From Rhodococcus triatomae BKS 15-14 (GTDB lineage Bacteria > Actinomycetota > Actinomycetes > Mycobacteriales > Mycobacteriaceae): a DNA stretch of 64,000 nt. Positions within the stretch are counted from its first letter, which is position 1, and every line of letters begins with the position of its first letter. The translations under genes and the position numbers were made by a program. Positions 42,952 through 51,357 of the stretch are shown here, in pieces. The notes under the pieces were generated by a model. It was not told the DNA's origin. It did no database searches and saw only the letters and a program-made list of their open reading frames with translations. Location of the stretch: positions 1 through 64,000 of the forward strand of contig AODO01000017.1 in the NCBI GenBank assembly GCA_000341795.1, read 5' to 3'.

Positions 42952-43743
42952 TCACTTCCAGTCGACGCGGTCCTGGTTGATCGTGGGGTTCTCGCCGAGA
43001 ACCATGGTCACCGATTCGCGCATGTGCGCGACGGCCAGGCTCCTGGCGCCGTCCACGTCACCGGCGAGGACGGCGCGCGCGATCACGGCGTGCTGGTCGT
43101 CGAACGCGCCACGTTCCATCTCGCTCCACTCCGATGCGTGGAACCCGAGCGCGCGATCCGAGTACAGGTGCGCGAGTGCCGACGCCATCAGGGCGATGGG
43201 GTAGTTGCCGGCGAGTTGCCGCAGCGTGTCGTGGAAACCGAGACTCTGCTCGATGAACTCACGGTTCGAGGCGTTGTCGTGGTCCTCGAGTTCGAGGGAG
43301 CGGAGGAGGTCGGGGTCGACGTCCCCGCCCGCCACCTTGCCTGCTGCGAGTGCGGCCGTCAGGCCTTCCATCTCGATGACCGCCTCGACCACCTCGGCGA
43401 AGCGGATGTCGTTCGCCTGCAGATACATCGACATGGTGTCGCCGAACGCGGCGCCGGTCGGCTCGGCGACGCTGGGGCCTCCGCCGAGGCCCTGACGCAC
43501 GGTGACGAGACCCTGGGCCTCGAGGAGGCGAAGGCCCTCACGCACCGATGCCCGTCCGACGCCGAAGTTCTTCGCCATCTCCTGTTCCGAGGGCAGTGAC
43601 GCGCCCGGGCTGAGTCCGTCGTCGGCGATCGAGCGGGCGACCAGTCGCGCAACCGTGCGCGACACCTTTTCTCCCCGGGTCGCGGCGATGGCCCGGCGGG
43701 TGGCGAGGTTCCTGATCGGATCGTCCGCCGCCGGCTTCGCCAT
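42952..43743 (-). CDS. GntR/FadR-family transcriptional regulator (FCD domain)
   Basis: 263 residues. Winged helix at about 30-100 (LPSEQEMAKNFGVGRASVREGLRLLEAQGLVTVRQG) and an FCD ligand domain with LGFHDTLRQLAGN and SDRALGFHASEWSEME. FCD regulators usually repress until an acid or acyl-CoA ligand binds. ATG chosen over upstream in-frame starts because it begins the conserved region. It follows an SDR gene by 150 bp on the same strand, in the centre of the catabolic locus, and is the only regulator there; it is the prime candidate to bind the five AATATTCG sites. Confidence 0.9.
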   Translation of the reverse strand: MAKPAADDPIRNLATRRAIAATRGEKVSRTVARLVARSIADDGLSPGASLPSEQEMAKNFGVGRASVREGLRLLEAQGLVTVRQGLGGGPSVAEPTGAAFGDTMSMYLQANDIRFAEVVEAVIEMEGLTAALAAGKVAGGDVDPDLLRSLELEDHDNASNREFIEQSLGFHDTLRQLAGNYPIALMASALAHLYSDRALGFHASEWSEMERGAFDDQHAVIARAVLAGDVDGARSLAVAHMRESVTMVLGENPTINQDRVDWK

Positions 43744-43893
43744 CTCGTCCCTCGTCCTCACTCGTTGCACAGTTCCACCCCGCATCCTGTCTGGGGACGC
43801 GCGATGCGAATCCCCAACCTTAACGGGTGCGCGGAGCGAGACCGGGGAAATCCCCCGGTTGCACATGTCGCGCGTCCCGTTTCCATGTCGTGC

Positions 43894-44670
43894 TCAGCGC
43901 CCCATCGCGGTGCGTCCGCCGTCGACGGGCAGCAGCACGCCGGTCGTGTACGAGGCGGACGGACCCGCGAGGTACAGGGCTGCCCCGACGATCTCGTCGG
44001 GTCGACCGACGCGTCCGGCGGGCAGGTGGGACATCTCCTCCGCCACCACCTCCGGATCCCACCCGGCGGCGATGTCGGTGTCGAAGGCTCCGGGCAGGAT
44101 CGCGTTGACCCGCACGGTCGGCCCGTACTCCTGGGCGAAGCCCTGCGTCATGATCTCGAGCGCGGACTTCGCGGCGGCGTAGGGCAGTTCACTCGGCATC
44201 GGCCGCTTGGTCGCGATGGAACTGATGTTGATGATCGACCCTCCGCCCGCGGCGGCCATGCGTGGCGCGACGACGGACATCAGTCGGAATGCACCCTTGA
44301 CGTTGACGTCGAAGACCTTGTCGTACAGGGCTTCGGTCACCTCGGGGAGGCTGTCGTAGACGGGCGCGATGCCGGCGTTGTTGACGAGGATGTCGAGCCG
44401 GCCGAACTCGGACTGGACGGCATCGGCCAGCTGCTGCTGGGCATCCCACTCGCCCATGTGGCATGCGAATCCCACTGCACGACGACCGGTGTCGGCCTCG
44501 ATCTCCTTGGCCGTGGCCTCGCAGGCGTCGAGCTTGCGGCTGACGACCGCGACGTCGGCGCCGGCACGGGCGAACGCCCAGGCCATCTGGCGGCCGAGGC
44601 CGCGGCTGCCGCCGGTCACCAGCGCGACCTTGCCGGCCAGCGGCGTCGTGTCGAGGTTCTGATCCGACAT
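43894..44670 (-). CDS. Short-chain dehydrogenase/reductase
   Basis: 258 residues, classical SDR: TGGSRGLG near residue 20, NNAG, catalytic YAAAK in LPYAAAKSALE and the terminal YTTGVLLPVDGG. VSRKLD after strand 2 suggests NADP(H). ATG start. Divergent from another SDR gene across 204 bp containing operator site C; upstream of the GntR gene on the same strand. One of five SDRs in the locus, which implies several alcohol/ketone steps or a set of isomer-specific enzymes. Confidence 0.88.
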   Translation of the reverse strand: MSDQNLDTTPLAGKVALVTGGSRGLGRQMAWAFARAGADVAVVSRKLDACEATAKEIEADTGRRAVGFACHMGEWDAQQQLADAVQSEFGRLDILVNNAGIAPVYDSLPEVTEALYDKVFDVNVKGAFRLMSVVAPRMAAAGGGSIINISSIATKRPMPSELPYAAAKSALEIMTQGFAQEYGPTVRVNAILPGAFDTDIAAGWDPEVVAEEMSHLPAGRVGRPDEIVGAALYLAGPSASYTTGVLLPVDGGRTAMGR

Positions 44671-44820
44671 GGTGTCTCCGATTTCTCGTCCTGGCGCCGG
44701 CCTCGAGGGCGGCTGCGCGCGGTGGTCTCGTGTGGTCGAGGTGGTGGCGTCACTCTCATTTCGCCCTGCTCGTGACGTGGGCCACATCGCCATGTACCGT
44801 AGAACTTACCAACTACGCGA

Positions 44821-44834
44821 AATATTGCAATGTT
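44821..44834. promoter_or_regulatory. Operator candidate C
   Basis: AATATTGCAATGTT, between two divergent SDR genes, 40 bp before the plus-strand ATG and about 150 bp before the minus-strand start of the SDR-gntR unit. It differs from site B at three central positions only. Binding here by the GntR protein would give autoregulation. Confidence 0.5.
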
Positions 44835-44874
44835 TTCTTGCCGCCGAGTTGGCGGCCACCTCGGGAGGACCCCC

Positions 44875-45588
44875 ATGACCAGCTCGCTGCCCTACACCGC
44901 CATCGTGACCGGGGGAACCGGTGGACTCGGTTCTGCCGTCACCGAGCATCTGCTCGATCGTGGCTGGCGACTGGTCGTCCCGTGGTATGTCGAGAATGAG
45001 TTGGACCGTGTGCCAACACATCCCGGGCTCGAGCTGGTCCGAGCGGATCTGTCCGTCGACGCCGATGTCGACGCCGTCGTCGAGCTCGCCACCAAGGACG
45101 AGGAGCGGCCGCTGTTCGGGATCGTCAACCTCGTCGGCGGATTCGTCTCGGGCCAGCGCGTCCACGAGACTCCGATCGAGGTCCTCGACGCCCAGCTGTC
45201 GATCAACCTCCGCATCGCGTACGGCATCGTGCAGACCGCGTTGCCGCACCTGATCCGTCGGGGCGGCGGTTCCGTTGTGTGCATCGGCTCGGCGGCCGCC
45301 GTACGACCGTTCCCGGGCGCCGCGACCTACATCGCGTCCAAGGCGGCGGTTGCCGCGCTTGTCGAGGCGCTCGCCGTCGAGTACGCAGGTGACAACATCC
45401 GGGTCAACGGTCTGCTGCCCACGATGATCGACACCCCGGCCAACCGGGAGGCCATGCCGGAGGCGGACCGCAGCAGCTGGGCGCGGCCGTCGGACATCGC
45501 CGAGGTGATCGGGTTCCTGCTGTCGGATTCCTCGCGGGCGGTGACGGGGGCATCGATCCCCGTGGCCAACACCGCCGGCTCCCGCTGA
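44875..45588 (+). CDS. Short-chain dehydrogenase/reductase
   Basis: 237 residues, SDR with TGGTGGLG near residue 13, VNLVGGF in place of the usual NNAG, catalytic YIASK in AATYIASKAAVAAL and VTGASIPVANTAGSR at the end. The changed NNAG motif and the missing Asp-Gly-Gly near the C terminus make it a divergent member. ATG with GGGAGGAC before it. A single-gene unit that ends in a very strong terminator. Substrate unknown. Confidence 0.85.
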   Translation: MTSSLPYTAIVTGGTGGLGSAVTEHLLDRGWRLVVPWYVENELDRVPTHPGLELVRADLSVDADVDAVVELATKDEERPLFGIVNLVGGFVSGQRVHETPIEVLDAQLSINLRIAYGIVQTALPHLIRRGGGSVVCIGSAAAVRPFPGAATYIASKAAVAALVEALAVEYAGDNIRVNGLLPTMIDTPANREAMPEADRSSWARPSDIAEVIGFLLSDSSRAVTGASIPVANTAGSR

Positions 45589-45602
45589 CACCGAGCACGA
45601 CG

Positions 45603-45643
45603 ACGGGGTGTGGTCCGGAACCCGTTTCCGGACCACACCCCGT
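45603..45643. terminator. Bidirectional terminator hairpin with an 18-bp stem
   Basis: Arms ACGGGGTGTGGTCCGGAA and TTCCGGACCACACCCCGT match perfectly around a 5-nt loop. ACGACG/CGTCGT just outside extends the stem after one bulged base. It lies between the convergent SDR and APH-kinase genes and should end transcripts from both sides. Confidence 0.88.
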
Positions 45644-45652
45644 TCGTCGTGG

Positions 45653-46741
45653 TCAGTTCGCGAGAAGCGCCAGGGCACGCCGGGCCAGAGGTTCGACGAG
45701 ATCCCCGCGCTGCCCCATCCGCTCGTCGGTCGTCTCGCCGCGCACGAAGCGCGCGTACAGCTGCTGCAGGATGACCACCGTCTTCCAGCAGCCGAACGCC
45801 TCGTACCACTGGATCCGGGACAGGTCGAGATCGCTTCCCGCCGCGTAACGCTCGACGACCTCGGCTCGCGAGGGCAGATCGAGTCCGTGCATGCCGGGGA
45901 CGGCGATGAACGCCGCGTCGGAGCCGGGATCGACGGTTCGGTCCGGCCAGTAGTTGAGGAGGGTGCCCAGGTCGACCAGGACGTCGCCGGTGGTGGCCAT
46001 GTCCCAGTCGAAGACGGACTTCACCCGGTCTGGGTCGTCGGGGGCGAACTGGCAGTTGTCCACCTTGTAGTCGTTGTGCACGATCCCGGCCCGCTGCGAC
46101 GTGGGAATCGCCGCGCGGATCAGTCTGCCCACCTCCTCGACCACCTTCGCCGTCTCCACCGACGGCGCCTGGGCGGCGACGGCATCCCACCGTGACGACC
46201 ACCCGCGAACCTGGCGTTCGAGGTAGCCCTCGGGGCGACCGAGGTCGGCCAGACCGCAGGACGCCGGGTCGACGGCGTGCAGATCGGCCAGCCCGTCGAT
46301 CACGGCCAGCCCGATCCGGTGCCCCGCGTGCGGGATCCGCGCCATCGACGCCGGAACCGAATCCCACACGACCACCCCGTCGCGGTACTCCGACACCAGG
46401 AACTCGGCGCCGATCACCGCGTCGTCGCCGCAGTGCAGCAGCGCCCGGGGCGCGCGGTCGAACCGCTCGTGCAGGCGCGAGAGCACCCGGTATTCCCGGC
46501 CCATGTCGTGAGCGCCCGGGGCGATGGTGCCGAACGGGGGGCGTCGCACCACCAGCCTGCGGTCACCGAATCTCACGCAGTACGTGAGATTCGCCGAGCC
46601 GCGTGGGAACTGGAGCACGGAGAACTCGCCCTCGAGGCCGTCGATGTTGGCGCGCAGGTGTGCCTCGAGCGCCGGCCAGTCGAGCTCCTCGCCCGCCCGC
46701 ACGGGAGCGATCTCGTCCCGCGACTCCGTGGCGGACGACAT
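45653..46741 (-). CDS. APH-fold acyl-CoA kinase, LvaA/ACAD11-kinase-like
   Basis: 362-residue phosphotransferase of the aminoglycoside phosphotransferase fold. Brenner-type motif HNDYKVDN with Asp224, metal-binding DWD at 245-247 (SVFDWDMATTGDVLVDLG), N-lobe SANLTYCVRF and RRPPFGTIAPGAHDM. The branch includes LvaA of Pseudomonas levulinate catabolism and the kinase domain of ACAD10/11, which phosphorylate 4-hydroxyacyl-CoA. The ATG overlaps the stop of an ACAD11-like dehydrogenase gene by one base (TGATG), the same partnership as LvaA/LvaC. Function inferred from that pairing. Confidence 0.83.
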   Translation of the reverse strand: MSSATESRDEIAPVRAGEELDWPALEAHLRANIDGLEGEFSVLQFPRGSANLTYCVRFGDRRLVVRRPPFGTIAPGAHDMGREYRVLSRLHERFDRAPRALLHCGDDAVIGAEFLVSEYRDGVVVWDSVPASMARIPHAGHRIGLAVIDGLADLHAVDPASCGLADLGRPEGYLERQVRGWSSRWDAVAAQAPSVETAKVVEEVGRLIRAAIPTSQRAGIVHNDYKVDNCQFAPDDPDRVKSVFDWDMATTGDVLVDLGTLLNYWPDRTVDPGSDAAFIAVPGMHGLDLPSRAEVVERYAAGSDLDLSRIQWYEAFGCWKTVVILQQLYARFVRGETTDERMGQRGDLVEPLARRALALLAN

Positions 46742-48030
46742 CACCACGTTCCCTTCGGCGCCAGCCCGTACTTCTCCTCGGCGTTCGCGTCGAGCACGGG
46801 GAGGTGAACGGACGGGAACAGGCCCGGCGCCGGCCGCGCCCCCTTGAGCAGCTGCTTCGCGATCTGCTGTTTGTGCAGTTCCGTCGCCCCGTCCGCCAGG
46901 CCCATGTGGTAGCTCTCGAGCAGCCACTTGCCGAACGGCATCTCCGTGGAGATGCCGAGCGAACCGTGCAGCTGAATCGCCCGCGACACCACGCTGTTCA
47001 GCACCTTCGGCATCACCATCTTCACCGCGGAGATGTCGGCGATCACCTTCTTGTAGTCCTGCAGGTTGTCGATCTTCCAGGCGGTGCGCAGCACCAGCAG
47101 CCGGAACTGTTCGAGCTCGACCCAGGACTCGGCGATCATCTCCTGGACCATCTGCATGTCGGAGAGGCTCTTGCCGCGGGTCTGCCGGGAGACGGCCCGC
47201 TCGAGCATCATGTCCAGCGAGGCACGGACCAGGCCCACGGTGCGCATCGCGTGATGGATGCGTCCCCCACCGAGCCGGGTCTGTGCGACCTCGAAGCCGT
47301 TGCCCTCCTCGCCGAGCAGGTGATCGGCCGGAACCCGGACGTCGGTGTAGCGGATGTACGCGTGGGTGCCCTCGGACTCCGAGTGCCCCCAGACACCGAC
47401 GTTGCGGACGATCTCGATGCCCGGCGTGTCCATCGGTACGACGAACATCGACGCGCGCCGGGTGCGCGGGGCGTCGGGATCCGTGACGGCCATGACGATG
47501 AGGAACGACGAGAATCGGGCGTGCGAGGAGAACCACTTCTCGCCGTTGACGACGTAGTGGTCGCCGTCCCGGACGGCGCGGGTGACGAAGCTGGTCGGGT
47601 CGGAACCGCCCTGCGGCTCGGTCATCGAGTAGCAGGACATGATGTCGCCGTCGATGAGCGGGCCGAGGTAGCGGGCCTTGAGGTCCGGGGTGCCGTAGTG
47701 CGCCAGGATCTCGGCGTTCCCGGAATCCGGTGCCTGACAACCGAACACCACCGGTCCGCTGTGGGTGCGACCGAGTATCTCGTTGAGCAGTGCGAGCTTG
47801 AGCTGACCGTAGCCCGGTCCGCCGAGATTCGGACCGAGGTGGCAGGCCCACAGTTCCTGCTCGCGCACCTTCTCCTGTAGCGGCTTGATCAGCTTGTTAC
47901 GGGTGGGATCGGAGACGTCCCACGCGTGTTCGACGATGCGGTCGACGGGTTCGACCTCTTCGGTGACGAACCTGTCGACCCAGTCCAGCTTCTCCTGGAA
48001 CTGCGGATCGGTTTCGAAATCCCATGCCAT
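46741..48030 (-). CDS. Acyl-CoA dehydrogenase, ACAD10/11- or LvaC-like
   Basis: 429 residues. CYSMTEPQGGSDPTSF, GEKWFSSHARFSSF and the C-terminal HGSLGISTEMPFGKWLLESYHMGLADGATELHKQQIAKQLL are features of the ACAD11 branch, where LADGATE replaces YEGT. In that branch the enzyme eliminates phosphate from 4-phosphoacyl-CoA made by the APH partner and yields an enoyl-CoA. GGAG precedes the ATG. Ten to eleven genes of the same minus-strand operon surround it. Role inferred from fusion/neighbour logic. Confidence 0.87.
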   Translation of the reverse strand: MAWDFETDPQFQEKLDWVDRFVTEEVEPVDRIVEHAWDVSDPTRNKLIKPLQEKVREQELWACHLGPNLGGPGYGQLKLALLNEILGRTHSGPVVFGCQAPDSGNAEILAHYGTPDLKARYLGPLIDGDIMSCYSMTEPQGGSDPTSFVTRAVRDGDHYVVNGEKWFSSHARFSSFLIVMAVTDPDAPRTRRASMFVVPMDTPGIEIVRNVGVWGHSESEGTHAYIRYTDVRVPADHLLGEEGNGFEVAQTRLGGGRIHHAMRTVGLVRASLDMMLERAVSRQTRGKSLSDMQMVQEMIAESWVELEQFRLLVLRTAWKIDNLQDYKKVIADISAVKMVMPKVLNSVVSRAIQLHGSLGISTEMPFGKWLLESYHMGLADGATELHKQQIAKQLLKGARPAPGLFPSVHLPVLDANAEEKYGLAPKGTW

Positions 48031-48068
48031 TGCTGTCTCCTGGTGAATCGGGCGTCGGTGGTGTGCGG

Positions 48069-49211
48069 TCAGCGGGTGAGTACGGTGCAGGCGCTGATAC
48101 CGGGCGCGCCGTACACGTGCGTGAACCCCACCCGAGGGGTGCCGGGCACCTGACGGTCGCCGGCACGGCCACGCAGTTGCTCGACGTTCTCGTAGACCTG
48201 TCGCAGGCCGGTGGCGCCGATCGGTTCGCCGTTGGCGATGCATCCGCCGTCGGTGTTCACCGGGATCGAGCCACCGATCTCCGTTGCACCGGAGCGGATC
48301 AGCGACTCCTGCTCGCCGTGCTTGCACAGGCCCGTCTCCGCGAGGTGCATGATCTCCGCGCCGGCCTCGGTGTCCTGGATCTGTGCGACGTCGACGTCGG
48401 CGGGCGCGATGCCCGCCGTCTCGAACGCCGCGCGGGACGCGGTGACCGTGGGACCGTCGGCGCGATGGGGCGACACCCACGGGCTGAACACCTCGAACGA
48501 TCCGAACAGTCGCGATCGCAACTCGGCCGCGTCCACGAACACGGGGGTGTCGGTGTATCGGTGCGCGTGGTCGGCCCGGGCGAGGATCAGCGCGACGCCG
48601 CCTTCGGCAGGCGAACAGAACATGTACTGGGTCAGCGGATCGCTGACCATCGTCGCCCCCGTGATCTCCTCCTCGGAGAGCGGCGTCCGTCGCCAGGCGT
48701 GCGGCGCGAGGGCACCGTTGCGGAAGGCCTTCGCCGCGACAGTGGCGAGCAGGCTCTTCGGCAGGTTGTGCTCGACCAGGTACCGCTGGATCTTCATCGC
48801 GAAGAACTGGGTGGTGACCATCATGCCGGTTTCGCCGTACCAGCGGCCGAGCCCGTTGTCCTCGGGGCGGGCGTTGAACGCTCCCCGTGGGTGCTTGTCG
48901 AAGCCGACGACCATGCCGAGATCGGATTCACCCGAACGAATCCTGCTCAGGGCGGAGGTCAGGGCACTGCCGCCGGTGGCACATCCGTTGGAGACGTTCA
49001 CGAAGGGCAGGCCGGTGAGTCCGAGATCCGAGACGAGCGTGTCCGCATTGCCCGCGGAGTCGCTGCCACCGTAGGCGAACTGGATGTCCTTGAACTCGAT
49101 TCCGGCGTCGGCGAGTGCCTGCCGGGCGGCGTAGGCGCCCTGGTCGCGTCCGCTGACGCCCTCGGTGCGACCGAACCTGTGGATGCCGGTGCCGACGATC
49201 GCGACCTTCAC
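48069..49211 (-). CDS. SCP2/Ltp-type thiolase family protein, cysteine retained
   Basis: 380 residues. N-terminal VKVAIVGTGIHRFGR and the nucleophile position Cys77 in VNVSNGCATGGSAL. The C-terminal site reads NTDGGCIANGEPIGATG, with Glu where true thiolases have His (GHPxG), plus His in GLCKHGEQE. So it is either a specialised thiolase or a related lyase. The GTG overlaps the stop of the upstream DUF35 gene as GTGA. Second of two thiolase-like proteins in an overlapping four-gene block with two DUF35 proteins. Confidence 0.85.
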   Translation of the reverse strand: MKVAIVGTGIHRFGRTEGVSGRDQGAYAARQALADAGIEFKDIQFAYGGSDSAGNADTLVSDLGLTGLPFVNVSNGCATGGSALTSALSRIRSGESDLGMVVGFDKHPRGAFNARPEDNGLGRWYGETGMMVTTQFFAMKIQRYLVEHNLPKSLLATVAAKAFRNGALAPHAWRRTPLSEEEITGATMVSDPLTQYMFCSPAEGGVALILARADHAHRYTDTPVFVDAAELRSRLFGSFEVFSPWVSPHRADGPTVTASRAAFETAGIAPADVDVAQIQDTEAGAEIMHLAETGLCKHGEQESLIRSGATEIGGSIPVNTDGGCIANGEPIGATGLRQVYENVEQLRGRAGDRQVPGTPRVGFTHVYGAPGISACTVLTR

Positions 49212-49645
49212 GACGATGCTCCTTCCGTGGGTTCGAACGCGAACGTGCGCACCTCGGTGCCGTCCTCGTCGAGGTGGTTGACGATCGTGGTGAGCCGTAC
49301 GGCCGTGCCGATGGTGAGGGCGTCGGCGTCGGCGACGGTCAGTCGCGACTCGACGATCACCTCGCCGAGGTCGACGTAGCCGACTCCGAACGGGGTGAAC
49401 GGATCCACGGTGCGGAACGGTGTCTTCGGAGCGAACGACTGCACCGTGTAGGACCACAGCGTGCCCTCGCGCGGCAGGACCGCGGTGCCCATCGCGGACC
49501 CACTGCAGCGTGGGCAGGAATCCTGCACGGGGAACGTCACCGTGCCGCATCCGGTGCACTTCGCGCCGACCAGCGCGGAATCCGGGTGCGCGGACTCGAA
49601 GAGCGTCTGGTCGACGTACCGCCACGCGGGTGCCGAGGTGGTCAC
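49208..49645 (-). CDS. DUF35 OB-fold protein with zinc ribbon
   Basis: 145 residues: an N-terminal helix (WRYVDQTLFESAH), a zinc ribbon with two CxxC pairs (CTGCGTVTFPVQDSCPRC), then an OB-fold domain (LWSYTVQSF..GYVDLGEVIVESRL). DUF35 proteins bind acyl-CoA and partner with Ltp-type thiolases, as ChsH2 does with Ltp2. GTGA overlaps on both sides bind it tightly to the neighbouring thiolase and DUF35 genes; it most likely partners the downstream thiolase. Confidence 0.88.
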   Translation of the reverse strand: MTTSAPAWRYVDQTLFESAHPDSALVGAKCTGCGTVTFPVQDSCPRCSGSAMGTAVLPREGTLWSYTVQSFAPKTPFRTVDPFTPFGVGYVDLGEVIVESRLTVADADALTIGTAVRLTTIVNHLDEDGTEVRTFAFEPTEGASS

Positions 49646-50136
49646 GAGGCACTCCCTTCTGATGTGACGCGCCACAGTTCTGTCTCGGTGGCGACGCGCC
49701 ACAGCGGGATGACGACCGCATTGCCCTCGGAGTCCACACCGAGGTCCTCGAAGTCGCACACCACGGGAGTCCCCGCGACCACCTCCGCCCGGCCCGGCAG
49801 GTTGCCGATCATCCGGACGCCGTCCTCCTCGCCGTCGACGTCGATCACGATGACCGTGTACGGGGCCGGGAAGAGTGGATGCACCTGATGTTCGACGACC
49901 GTGTGCGCGTACACCGTTCCGGTGCGCGCCACCGGTTCCCACACCGGCTCGGTGGCACCGCAGTACACGCAGCGCGGCCGCGGCAGGTGGATCCGTTTGC
50001 CGCACGATGTGCAGGTGAGGACGGACAGCCTGCCCTGCGCGGCTTCCTGGAAGAACCCGCTGCTGCCACGGTCGACGACGGTCGGACGCAGTCTGGCGGT
50101 GGGGGCCGATGCCTCGTTCGTGGCCGGGGCGCTCAT
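49642..50136 (-). CDS. DUF35 OB-fold protein with zinc ribbon
   Basis: 164 residues. An N-terminal Ala/Thr-rich arm (about 20 residues), a helix SSGFFQEAAQGRLSVL, a zinc ribbon with two CxxC pairs (CTSCGKRIHLPRPRCVYC) and an OB fold (VYAHTVVEHQVHPLFPAPYTVIVIDVD). The HxxHPxF segment is typical of DUF35 partners of retro-aldolases. Its ATG overlaps the stop of the upstream Ltp2-like gene (ATGA), so those two are probably the working pair. Confidence 0.88.
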   Translation of the reverse strand: MSAPATNEASAPTARLRPTVVDRGSSGFFQEAAQGRLSVLTCTSCGKRIHLPRPRCVYCGATEPVWEPVARTGTVYAHTVVEHQVHPLFPAPYTVIVIDVDGEEDGVRMIGNLPGRAEVVAGTPVVCDFEDLGVDSEGNAVVIPLWRVATETELWRVTSEGSAS

Positions 50137-51323
50137 GCCGCCACCAGGATCAGCGCGCTGGCGGCCGGCGGGGGTGCCGACGTCACGAGCGAGACCTGCG
50201 CCCCCGGCACCTGGCTGGTGGAGGTTCCGCGGATCTGCCGCACACCCTCCACGACGTGGTTCATCCCGTGGATGTACCCCTCGGACATGTGTCCTCCACT
50301 GGTGTTGATCGGAATCGATCCGCCGAGATCGATCTGGCCGTCGGCGAGGAAGTCGCCGGTGTCACCGCGCTTGCAGAATCCGTAGTCCTCGATCTGGACG
50401 AGCGCGGTGATGGAGTAGCAGTCGTAGATCTGCGCGACGTCGACGTCGGCCGGCCCCAGCCCGGCACGCGAGTACAGGGTGTCCTGGCACACCCGCGACG
50501 GCAGCACGGTGATGTCCTCGCGCATCAGCGTCGGGTACATGATTCCCGGCTGCGGACGGGGGCACGTCGACATCGCGGCCGACCTGATCAGGGCGGGCGG
50601 CTGCGCGAGGTCGCGGGCCCGCTCCGCGGTCGTGACGACGACCGCTGCGGCACCGTCGGTTTCGAGGCAGTAGTCGAACAGTCGCAGGGGTGACGACAGC
50701 ATCCGCGAGTTCAGGTAGTCGTCGAGTGTCATGGTGCGGTCGTGCATCTGCGCGGCCGGGTTGGCGTTGGCGCGCCTGCGGGCGACGAGCGCGATCTCCG
50801 CGAGTTGTTCGGAGGTGAGTCCCGTCTGCGTCATGTACCGCTCGGCGACCAGTGCGAAGTACTGTCCGGAGGACAGCAGACCGTAGGGGCCGAAGAACTC
50901 CTCCATCGACTCCTGCCCGCCGACCTCGGGTGTGGTCACCGGGGACAACCCGAATCGGCGACCGGATCGCCCGTTGAGGGAACGGAACACGACGACGGTG
51001 GTGGCCTGTCCGCTCGTGATCGCGGCGACGGCCTGGGCAACCATGGCGCACGGGCCCGACCCTCCGGGACCCGCTTCGCCCCAGTAGGTGAGGTTGGGAA
51101 CGCCGAGCCCGTCGGCGAGGGCGGCACACGACACGAGATCCATGTCGTTGCGGACGATTCCGTCGACGTCGGTGGCGGTGAGCCCGGCGTCGGCGAGGGC
51201 GTTCGCCGCCGCCTCGACGGCGAGCGCGGTCACCGACACTCCGGAGTCCTTGGAGAACGCGGTCGTGCCGATTCCCGCGACGGCGCACGCGTCGCGTCGC
51301 CAGGCGATGGTGTCTGTGGGCAT
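50133..51323 (-). CDS. Ltp2-like thiolase-fold lyase without the nucleophilic cysteine
   Basis: 396 residues of the thiolase fold. Where thiolases carry the nucleophilic Cys the sequence reads WGEAGPGGSGPCAM; Ala/Gly occupies the nucleophile position and Cys92 is displaced by several residues. The C-terminal NTSGGHMSEGYIHGMNHVVEG, with Tyr in the active-site loop, resembles Ltp2, the steroid side-chain retro-aldolase. Coupled by ATGA to a DUF35 gene as Ltp2 is to ChsH2. It should cleave a beta-hydroxyacyl-CoA bearing a tertiary or branched carbinol into a ketone or aldehyde plus acyl-CoA. Substrate unknown. Confidence 0.82.
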   Translation of the reverse strand: MPTDTIAWRRDACAVAGIGTTAFSKDSGVSVTALAVEAAANALADAGLTATDVDGIVRNDMDLVSCAALADGLGVPNLTYWGEAGPGGSGPCAMVAQAVAAITSGQATTVVVFRSLNGRSGRRFGLSPVTTPEVGGQESMEEFFGPYGLLSSGQYFALVAERYMTQTGLTSEQLAEIALVARRRANANPAAQMHDRTMTLDDYLNSRMLSSPLRLFDYCLETDGAAAVVVTTAERARDLAQPPALIRSAAMSTCPRPQPGIMYPTLMREDITVLPSRVCQDTLYSRAGLGPADVDVAQIYDCYSITALVQIEDYGFCKRGDTGDFLADGQIDLGGSIPINTSGGHMSEGYIHGMNHVVEGVRQIRGTSTSQVPGAQVSLVTSAPPPAASALILVAA

Positions 51324-51357
51324 GAGGGTCCCTTCGGGAGGTTGTCGAGCGGGCTGT

